Of a stretch of DNA of 49,389 nucleotides, positions 43,644 through 49,389 are shown one piece after another. This stretch comes from an uncultured Lachnospiraceae bacterium (GTDB lineage Bacteria; Bacillota; Clostridia; Lachnospirales; Lachnospiraceae). The stretch covers positions 1 to 49,389 of the forward strand of contig CAJTPM010000029.1 of NCBI GenBank assembly GCA_910578085.1. Reading direction: 5' to 3'. The first letter of the stretch is position 1. Each line of letters opens with the position of its first letter. Both the position numbers and the translations under genes were made by a program. The notes under the pieces were generated by a model. The model had not been told where the DNA came from. It saw only the letters and a program-made list of their open reading frames with translations, and did no database searches.

Positions 43644-43710
43644 TGGCTAACAAGAGCATAACAGCAACGGTGCCTGCTATAGTTCCCACAATGATTAACA
43701 CGCTTTTCAT
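43609..43710 (-). CDS. 33-aa membrane peptide
   Basis: MKSVLIIVGTIAGTVAVML then LLASVAITRAGRKI: one hydrophobic helix with a basic end. ATG 43710 overlaps the helicase stop as ATGA, and the reading frame covers 43609-43710, so translation would be coupled to the helicase. It overlaps the 5' part of the DUF6870-like frame. The length, membrane helix and overlap make it believable as a gene, but no homology is known to me. Confidence 0.5.
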   Translation of the reverse strand: MKSVLIIVGTIAGTVAVMLLLASVAITRAGRKI

Positions 43711-45716
43711 TCTTCTTCCCGCTCCTTACCCCCAAAATAACTGTCTGCTTTCTTCCTTATAATAAAATCCACCACATCCATAATCCTGTCCGTGACCGGC
43801 ATGGTCGGGAGGGTACTCAGAATCTCCGCCCGGTATCGTCCACGCAGAGATGCCCTGCTGTCTAAAATGGAAAATACCGCTGTGTCCTTTTCCCTGCGGA
43901 TACCGCGCCCGATCCACTGTCTTAACTTAATCAGCATTTCCGGGATAATAACGTCCCTGCAGTATAAATCGAAGTCTTCATACTGGTTTCTCTGGTATTC
44001 CATGACCGGATCCGGTACGGGGAACGGCAGTTTTACCACGATCAAGCTGGAAAGGATATCCCCTGCAAGATCAATTCCCTCTCCGGCACTGTCGCTGGCA
44101 AACAGCACTCCGTTTCCGCTTCTTCTAAAGCTGCTTATCACATCCAGCCTGCCTCTGCCCATAAGAAACAGCGGATAATCGGAAAGCTGCTCCTTCAGAC
44201 CATAGAACACCCTCTCCATGAGCCAGTAGGATGTAAAAAGAATCAGAGTATGCCCATGGGTGGCAGACACAATCTGCAGAATTTCCTCCATGACTGCTTG
44301 TATGTATCTGTCATCCCGGATATTTGGAAACGGCATACGCTCCGGTATATAGAGCAGGCCGTTACTCTGATAATGAAATGGTGACGGTTTACTTGTTTCC
44401 ATGATTCTGGACGAATTGGCAAAGGAAAGCCCTGTCATTCTCTTAAAATGAGTGAAATCGCCCCGGACTGACATTGTGCCGGATGTAACAATGACCGGTA
44501 TCGGTCTACTCCAGATATCGCGGAATAGAATCCGCTCCAGTTCCATGGGAACCGCACACAGGGCAAGCCTGCCGTTCTCCCTCTTTTCCATCCAGCAGAT
44601 GGAATTTCCGCTGTTTAGAAATACGGTCAGCTTGTCCGCCAGTTCCTGGCAACGCTTTTTCAAATTTTGCAGACGCATTTTTTGTCCGCTGTTTTCCTGA
44701 TAGGATAAGGGAAGCTGTTCTAAAGCCTTTGCCATGTGCCTCATATAAAATTTTTCTATGGAACCTACCACTATTTCACCCCTGCTTTCCTCTCTGGTGT
44801 GGTTTCCTGCCAAATCTCCCGCCAGCCTGTCAAATATCTGTCTGTTATATTCCGCAATCCGGCTCCGTAACACAGTAAGTTCATCCATGGCTGCGGTTCT
44901 TCTGTTCACTTCACTCAATGTTACAATGAGTTCTGCATCCTGCTCGTCCCAGACTGTGCTGTACATCTGTCTTGCGGCATCTATCAGCTTGTGGGACTCG
45001 TCAAACACCATTGCTCCATATTCCGGGAAAAGAGGTTTTCTGCCCTGCTTCTGTCCGATTATATCTGCAAGGATATAATTGTGGTTCGTAATCTGAAAAT
45101 CAAAATTGTCCGCCATGCACTTTTTCTTAAAATTCATAAATCTGCATAGAAGTGAATATGGGCATGACTTATTGCAGCGAAACACGTTGATTCTGCCTTT
45201 TACATAGGGTGTCAGCGCGGTATCATCCAGATCAATCCTGTCAGCTTTCTGCTCCCCAAGCCTTGCCAGTTCCAGTATCAGATTGGCATCCGCTTCTCTC
45301 TGCAAATTTTTTATGGATGTCTCATATATCTTTAATCTGGAGTCACAGACATAATGCCTTTTTCCTTTTCGCACCACAAAAGATAAAGGCTTGTCAATTA
45401 TATGGTGTTCTAAAAGAATGTCGGATATCTGCGGTATATATTCCTCTGTCAATGCTTTCTGCAGGGCTATGGTGGATGTGGATATGACTGTCGGAGCCTT
45501 CTTATCTGAATAAATGTTATGTACCGTCAGCGCAAGGATATATGCATGTGTTTTTCCTGTTCCCACCTCCGCCTCGCATAAAGCCAGCTTTTTTTCCTGC
45601 AATGCCCGGAGCATTTCAAGAGAAAGTTCTTTCTGTTTTACCCGCAGATTCATTCCGTGTTGCGGTAAAATCTCGTCAAATACAAAAATCAATAATTCTT
45701 CTGCACCCTTTACCAT
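43707..45716 (-). CDS. DinG/Rad3-type DNA helicase
   Basis: 669 aa from ATG 45716, with AGGAGG seven bases upstream. Walker A in EVGTGKTHAYILAL, DEAH-type box in MVFDESHKLIDAA, later helicase motifs with VTSGTMSV, LFASDSAGEGIDL and RQWIGRGIRRE. Four cysteines between Walker A and DEAH (FRCNKSCPYSLLCRFMNFKKKC) could bind an iron-sulfur cluster as in DinG/XPD. A 5'-to-3' helicase, here part of the mobile element, where it may help DNA processing. Preceded by an about 490-base leader. Confidence 0.9.
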   Translation of the reverse strand: MVKGAEELLIFVFDEILPQHGMNLRVKQKELSLEMLRALQEKKLALCEAEVGTGKTHAYILALTVHNIYSDKKAPTVISTSTIALQKALTEEYIPQISDILLEHHIIDKPLSFVVRKGKRHYVCDSRLKIYETSIKNLQREADANLILELARLGEQKADRIDLDDTALTPYVKGRINVFRCNKSCPYSLLCRFMNFKKKCMADNFDFQITNHNYILADIIGQKQGRKPLFPEYGAMVFDESHKLIDAARQMYSTVWDEQDAELIVTLSEVNRRTAAMDELTVLRSRIAEYNRQIFDRLAGDLAGNHTREESRGEIVVGSIEKFYMRHMAKALEQLPLSYQENSGQKMRLQNLKKRCQELADKLTVFLNSGNSICWMEKRENGRLALCAVPMELERILFRDIWSRPIPVIVTSGTMSVRGDFTHFKRMTGLSFANSSRIMETSKPSPFHYQSNGLLYIPERMPFPNIRDDRYIQAVMEEILQIVSATHGHTLILFTSYWLMERVFYGLKEQLSDYPLFLMGRGRLDVISSFRRSGNGVLFASDSAGEGIDLAGDILSSLIVVKLPFPVPDPVMEYQRNQYEDFDLYCRDVIIPEMLIKLRQWIGRGIRREKDTAVFSILDSRASLRGRYRAEILSTLPTMPVTDRIMDVVDFIIRKKADSYFGGKEREEE

Positions 45717-45779
45717 CGTTACGCCTCCTAAAATTCTTTGTGCCATAAAGCAGCACAGGAACAGGCTGGAAGATAATGG

Positions 45780-46150
45780 TTTGGCTTTTCACTAACAAAA
45801 ATGAACTCCCATCCAGCCCATGATCTCTACTGCTTAAAAAAATGCATCAGCCATCCTGTCGGTAAGCAGGCATCATAAAAGCCGCCCACATTCTTTCTCA
45901 AACGTGGGTGTGCATTTTCCCGTCACTTATGCGGGCCATCGCTGGAAGTATCATTATCTCCGACCGGTATCATCGCATTCCGTCCCACCACGGACGGCAT
46001 AGTCACAGATAGTTCTCGCTTGGGATATTCCCGCATGGCGTACCCTGACTTGTGCTTTCCGGCTCTCCGGCCGGTCGGATGTGTGCCTGATGCACAGATA
46101 TGAAGTTGTCAAAGTGCAGCGGAAGGGGAAATATTTTTGAATAAAAGAAA
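45780..46150 (-). other. Long structured leader before the helicase gene
   Basis: 491 bases without a supportable gene lie between the sigma-like gene and the helicase. Several inverted repeats are visible, for example CCCAC...GTGGG near 45888-45910, CCGTCC...GGACGG near 45978-45995 and CGGCTCTCCGGCCGG near 46058-46073. Transcripts starting after the 46141-46184 terminator would carry a structured RNA of about 400 bases. It could be an attenuator, a regulatory RNA or an origin of transfer. No known riboswitch was recognised. Confidence 0.4.
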
Positions 46151-46184
46151 ACCCCTTCACCTAATTCGCCGTTAGGTAAAGGGG
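46141..46184 (-). terminator. Rho-independent terminator after the sigma-like gene
   Basis: CCCCTTTACCTAA pairs with TTAGGTGAAGGGG (one mismatch-type G-T pair), loop CGGCGAA, then TTTTCTTTT on the minus strand. A strong terminator 25 bases after the stop of the sigma-like gene. Confidence 0.88.
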
Positions 46185-46208
46185 CCTGCCGAAAAATAAT
46201 TTATTTTT

Positions 46209-46655
46209 TTACAATAAATTTTTCAGTTTCTCTAAGATCTTATATTTTCTTGACTGCAGGGTTGTTCTGGCTATTCCTAATTTCTTTGCCAGTTCTGCCT
46301 CACTGATTTCCTGATAGAACAGGGCATGGATGATCGCTGTCTCCTCGTCTGTAAGGGTATGCAGCGCCTCATTCAGTTTCTCCAGCATGACTGCCCGGAC
46401 TGCCGCATCCTCTACATCCTCGGCATCCTCGGCAAACTGTTTCTCCGCTTCCAGAAGCCGCTCGTAAGAATCCTCCCTGCTGGGAACGATGATCCTCTCT
46501 CCCGTTTCTTTATCCACCTTTGTATGTTCCTGTTTCAAATCATGGGTAAAGTATTTCTCCTTACGCTGCCCTTTGTAATAAGCCTCGTAGAGTTCCCTGC
46601 TTACCTCAAAGGTCTGTCCGTTCAATCCGATATAATATTTTTCTCTTTCTGCCAT
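46209..46655 (-). CDS. Sigma-70-like regulator of the mobile element
   Basis: 148 aa. The C-terminal half is a sigma region 4-type helix-turn-helix (LTDEETAIIHALFYQEISEAELAKKLGIARTTLQSRKYKIL), and the N-terminal part is specific to element-encoded proteins (YYIGLNGQTFEVSRELYEAYYKG). Such proteins are found in Tn916-like and related elements and probably act as positive regulators of transfer or excision genes. ATG 46655 has GGAG 10 bases upstream. It has its own terminator. Confidence 0.88.
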   Translation of the reverse strand: MAEREKYYIGLNGQTFEVSRELYEAYYKGQRKEKYFTHDLKQEHTKVDKETGERIIVPSREDSYERLLEAEKQFAEDAEDVEDAAVRAVMLEKLNEALHTLTDEETAIIHALFYQEISEAELAKKLGIARTTLQSRKYKILEKLKNLL

Positions 46656-46888
46656 CTGTGGCTTTCTCCTTTCCGATTTTTGAATAATTCAAAATCGAAA
46701 AGGAGGCGCCCGGATACGAGAAAGAGCATCTGCCCTTTTTACCGCAAAAATAAAAGAACCATTACCCGCTTTGTATTCCGGATAACCGTTCTTCCCACAT
46801 ATTTTTACTTTTTCCTCTAATTTCCACTGCCGCTTCCCGGCTTTTATCCATTCCTCCAATGTCTGCCATGCATCCTATCCCATGGCAC

Positions 46889-46953
46889 AAAAAAGACACC
46901 CTAATAGATTCCTGATGAACCATGTTTTTTTGTTCACCAGAAATCCGGGTGTC
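46889..46953 (-). terminator. Strong long hairpin with T-run
   Basis: On the minus strand GACACCC (46947-46953) pairs with GGGTGTC (46895-46901), and an inner stem GATTTCTGGTGAAC/GTTCATCAGGAATC extends it. TTTTTT follows. No gene ending here on the minus strand can be seen, so it may terminate a lost gene or act as an attenuator ahead of the sigma-like gene. Confidence 0.65.
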
Positions 46954-47133
46954 CGGCAGCACACTGCCAGTTAAGAAAATCTATACCTTTTTTATTGACC
47001 TCTGGTCTCCCAACCAGTCTAAATACCCACTGTCTGCCATCCATCTAAAAATCAGCGATATTCATCAATCGATTTCAGTTCAAATAACTCTCTTTTAAAC
47101 ATACGATAGTAAACCAAAAAAATTTTTCAACAA

Positions 47134-47260
47134 GTTGACCGCCAATTGTAAATGTTGACCGTTAATTGTTGATTCTCGGTGTTAACAGACCGACAACAGC
47201 CAAATTATAATGATAAAATTTTTTATTTCACTTGACATATCTAAATTTTCTACATACGAT
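47134..47260 (+). promoter_or_regulatory. BlaI-type gene promoter and possible operator repeats
   Basis: TTGACA (47232-47237) and TACGAT (47255-47260), 17 bases apart, lie 37 bases before the ATG. Upstream are two direct repeats of GTTGACCG-xx-AATTGT, at 47134 and 47154, exactly 20 bases apart, which could be a binding site. A second possible promoter is TTAACA/TATAAT at 47182-47211 (18-base spacing). Between 46656 and 47296 no other gene is supported. Confidence 0.5.
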
Positions 47261-47296
47261 TATTTAAATAAACTATTGATAGAAGAAGGTGAATTC

Positions 47297-47713
47297 ATGC
47301 TAAATGAAGGTCCTATCGGCCTGACTGACCGGGAGTATAAAATCATGGATATCCTGTGGGACAGTGAAAGAGATCTGACGATCAATGAAATCTCAGAGCT
47401 TTCCAGCGATCCAAAGCTGAGCGCTCCTTGTGTCTCACAGGTAATGCCGCGTCTGCTGAAAAAGGGAATGATTCATGTCGAGAGATTTATCCCAGTTAAC
47501 ACCAAGTATGCCCGCACTTTTCTCGCTGACATTACCAGACAGGACTATTTGGAAAGCAAGCTGCAGCACCTGTTCCAGAAGACAAGTATCATATCTGTTC
47601 TAAAGGTTCTAATGTCTGCCGGCAGTCCGGATGAAAATGATGCGCTCATTCAGGAGCTGGAAACATTTATAGAGGATTACCAAAGAGATAGAAACGCTTC
47701 CTGTACACATTAA
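47297..47713 (+). CDS. BlaI/MecI-type transcriptional repressor
   Basis: 138 aa from ATG 47297 (AAGGTG five bases upstream); the longer frame from 47210 is unsupported. Winged helix: LTDREYKIMDILWDSERDLTINEISEL then SAPCVSQVMPRLLKKGMIHVER. The C-terminal part is helical and would dimerise. BlaI-type repressors usually pair with a membrane metalloprotease sensor (BlaR1/MecR1); none lies next to this one in the window. The target is unknown; its own promoter is likely. No cysteine- or zinc-rich motif seen. Confidence 0.85.
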   Translation: MLNEGPIGLTDREYKIMDILWDSERDLTINEISELSSDPKLSAPCVSQVMPRLLKKGMIHVERFIPVNTKYARTFLADITRQDYLESKLQHLFQKTSIISVLKVLMSAGSPDENDALIQELETFIEDYQRDRNASCTH

Positions 47714-47736
47714 ACAGGTCAAAAAATTTACCCAAG

Positions 47737-47775
47737 AAAATACCCCTGCGCAATTAATTTGCACAGGGTATTTTC
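47737..47775 (+). terminator. Bidirectional terminator after the BlaI-type gene
   Basis: GAAAATACCCCTG pairs with CAGGGTATTTTC (loop about 12 bases), with A and T runs on both sides, so it may act in both directions. It lies 24 bases after the repressor stop. The remaining 47776-47989 holds nothing that I can support. Confidence 0.75.
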
Positions 47776-47989
47776 ATTCCGGTAATGTGCAGAACTGTTC
47801 CCTGATAATGTGGCGTGAAATCTTCATTAGCACTCTATGATGCTAAAATAATCTGCGGATTGGCTTCTCTTTTAATTTGAAGAATAACACCATTGACTGT
47901 TTCTCTCAGATATGAGAAAAAGCTTGCAGCTCAATCCATATCTGCAAACCTCTACTCTCTTCTATTATTCCTTTATCATTTCAGCTATT

Positions 47990-48571
47990 TTATCTCTCTG
48001 TGTAGTTTGAAATTTCATTTAAAATCTCATTCATAAACAGATTTTCCATACAACTACTGTTGAATATCTTCTCTCTATCCACAGCTATAAAAATACTCAA
48101 CAATATTTTAGTAATCATTTTAAATATTAGTGGACTTGAACTAACTTCACAATTGGCTGCGACACTAAAACTCAAATCACCAGCGGGAAGATATTTTTCT
48201 TTACTGAAATTAATAATTTCATCTGAAATTGATTCTATCAAATAATCATCTAAACCGCTATAAATATATTTACTTGATTCACCTGTTCTAATTTGACTCA
48301 AATAATTCTTTCTATTTTCATTAGAACAATTAATCCTGATTATAAGAGACTGCCCGTTTTTTGCAGGTGTGAAAGTAAATCCGAGTAATGCATAACTGGA
48401 TATATGCCTGTGCAGAGATAACTCCAACGCAATTTGTACGGGATCCTTAAATTCTTCACTAACTCTTTTTATTTCTATAATCCTTTCACTTCCACTATTC
48501 ACCTCTAATTTGGGTAATTCATTTACCCAATAGCAAAAATCTATTTTTTTTAAGTTAATCAATTTATTCAT
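47990..48571 (-). CDS. Probable immunity protein
   Basis: 193 aa, acidic, no domain recognised. It starts 4 bases after the stop of the polymorphic toxin on the same strand, exactly where the cognate immunity gene of contact-dependent toxins lies. Two strand-helix halves can be guessed (LKKIDFCYWVNELPKLEV at the start, a hydrophobic SPLIFKMITKILLSIFIAV helix near residue 150). The hydrophobic stretch is short for a membrane helix. Immunity role is inferred from position only. Confidence 0.55.
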   Translation of the reverse strand: MNKLINLKKIDFCYWVNELPKLEVNSGSERIIEIKRVSEEFKDPVQIALELSLHRHISSYALLGFTFTPAKNGQSLIIRINCSNENRKNYLSQIRTGESSKYIYSGLDDYLIESISDEIINFSKEKYLPAGDLSFSVAANCEVSSSPLIFKMITKILLSIFIAVDREKIFNSSCMENLFMNEILNEISNYTER

Positions 48572-48575
48572 TATG

Positions 48576-49389
48576 TTATCTCTCTATTCCCCAAAATTCA
48601 AACCATTTATTTCCCCATGCTGAAGGATCAATCTTTATAACATCTGGATGATACACACTAAATGGTGAGACATTATAATATTCAAGAGCTGCACTGTGCG
48701 CAGACTCATACAACATTCCCTCTTTCATAAGTGTTGCCTCTCTTAATTCGTGCATATAAAAGCTGGCATCTGCGCCACTAATTTTTTGTCCCATATTCAT
48801 TGAATCTGTAAGTCTTTGAATCATTGCAGTATTTTCATATGCTTCAAACCCGTTTTCAGTTATATGCTTTTTTACTATATTTAATCCTTCATCAGTCACT
48901 TTTATCTCCAGGCCTTCTAATTTCCCAAATCCCTTTCCAGTGCCTAAATCTCCATTATAAGCTCCATTACCTGTTACAGGACTATTAGATAATACCTTTT
49001 GTTTTTGCTTATTTATCAACTCCCCGCACTTCTCAATGCACTTGCTGGCACCATAGATCTGTACCGCATTGCCTACTGCATAACCGGCTCCCCGGGCAAC
49101 AGATCCATACTCTTTGTTCCTGATCTTATCCACAACACCCAGAGCACCGTTTATTACATCCATTCCATTGACATTAATCCTGTCCAGTGTCTGAAGCGGA
49201 TGCGCTGCTACATTATAAGCTTTTGCCGCCAGATATTCCGGAGAAGTTATCGTATCAGCCGTATTATATACACTCCCGGCTATACCGGCTGTAAAGTTAT
49301 TATTGATCTGCCCATATGTGGTATTATTTTTTATCAGAGTATGCGCACCCAGCCACTCATAGGTGTCATCCATAAACCTGTTCTGTTTA
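48576..49389 (-). CDS. Polymorphic toxin, C-terminal part (runs off the window)
   Basis: The frame is open to the window edge, so the N-terminus is missing; the ATG at 49373 is not necessarily a start. Residues up to about 125 are a pretoxin-like linker rich in Ala, Gly and Asn (TAGIAGSVYNTADTI, then GYAVGNAVQIYG). From about 150 on is a compact domain (GLEIKVTDEGLNIVKKHI, MIQRLTDSMNMGQKISGADA, FYMHELREATLM, SPFSVYHPDVI, ending KWFEFWGI) that recurs at the ends of toxin-like proteins of Bacillota, to my memory without a settled activity. His residues in HELREA and YHPDVI may be catalytic. Type (LXG, RHS or other) cannot be told. Confidence 0.6.
   Translation of the reverse strand, partial: KQNRFMDDTYEWLGAHTLIKNNTTYGQINNNFTAGIAGSVYNTADTITSPEYLAAKAYNVAAHPLQTLDRINVNGMDVINGALGVVDKIRNKEYGSVARGAGYAVGNAVQIYGASKCIEKCGELINKQKQKVLSNSPVTGNGAYNGDLGTGKGFGKLEGLEIKVTDEGLNIVKKHITENGFEAYENTAMIQRLTDSMNMGQKISGADASFYMHELREATLMKEGMLYESAHSAALEYYNVSPFSVYHPDVIKIDPSAWGNKWFEFWGIER

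Noticed and set aside
45954..46160. 68-codon minus-strand frame in the helicase leader
   Set aside because: It has a poor start, no domain and lies within structured RNA; not supported.
46762..46962. 66-codon minus-strand frame
   Set aside because: It is largely the hairpin of the terminator at 46889-46953 and contains no domain.

Overview
The window looks like a chromosomal segment of a Gram-positive anaerobe of the Lachnospiraceae (Bacillota, clostridial cluster XIVa). The evidence is the core order rho - rpmE - DUF1385 - prmC - prfA, the AGGAGG-type ribosome binding sites, near-consensus sigma-A promoters, and clostridial-type proteins (DUF4364, a Csp-like S8 protease, clustered large serine recombinases). 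Core genes are moderately GC-rich. The left end (1-7.7 kb) and right end (about 37-49.4 kb) are more AT-rich or mosaic and read as accessory DNA. No species is named because nothing here allows it.

Layout. (1) 1-3.4 kb: a graveyard of gene pieces (AlbA_2, radical SAM, HSP90-like ATPase, HerA-like ATPase) next to one intact AlbA_2/ATPase/winged-helix protein. (2) 3.6-5.3 kb: two diverged ~265-bp direct repeats bracketing 5'-truncated KilA-N and SMC-like ATPase genes. (3) 5.4-7.65 kb: a compact three-gene operon with its own strong promoter, encoding a tyrosine-recombinase-fold protein that lacks every recognisable catalytic residue, a HipA/CtkA-type kinase, and a 71-aa protein. This is the best candidate for an undescribed system. 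(4) 7.7-24.1 kb: housekeeping DNA (S8 protease, D,D-carboxypeptidase, cupin, prfA, prmC, DUF1385, rpmE, rho, malic enzyme, DUF4364, rarA, a spermidine-synthase-like membrane fusion) and a tRNA-Val. (5) 24.2-24.6 kb: integrase and IS3 debris just downstream of the tRNA. (6) 24.66-33.8 kb: a ten-gene catabolic operon with a Liv-type ABC transporter, two paralogous isocitrate-lyase/PEP-mutase-superfamily enzymes, a metallo-beta-lactamase-fold hydrolase, a D-2-hydroxyacid dehydrogenase and a YhcH-family protein. A divergent LacI-type regulator (34.5 kb) lies across an intergenic region in which both promoters carry the same ATCGAT-centred operator. (7) 35.6-38.06 kb: MATE transporter, methylase remnant, and a polysaccharide deacetylase cut at its catalytic motif. 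(8) 38.1-about 47 kb: end of an integrative element with three tandem large serine recombinases, a DUF6870 protein, a 33-aa membrane peptide, a DinG-like helicase, and a sigma-70-like protein. (9) 47.2-49.4 kb: an orphan BlaI/MecI-type repressor and a polymorphic-toxin C-terminus with its probable immunity gene.

How genes work together. The catabolic operon probably imports a small organic acid or amino-acid-like compound, hydrolyses or oxidises it, and cleaves a C-C bond, under LacI-type control. The recombinase genes are joined by 1-4-bp stop/start overlaps and probably act together to move the element. Its left end has interrupted the deacetylase gene. The proposed functions of the kinase/dead-recombinase cassette and the toxin/immunity pair are inferences from domain content and context.
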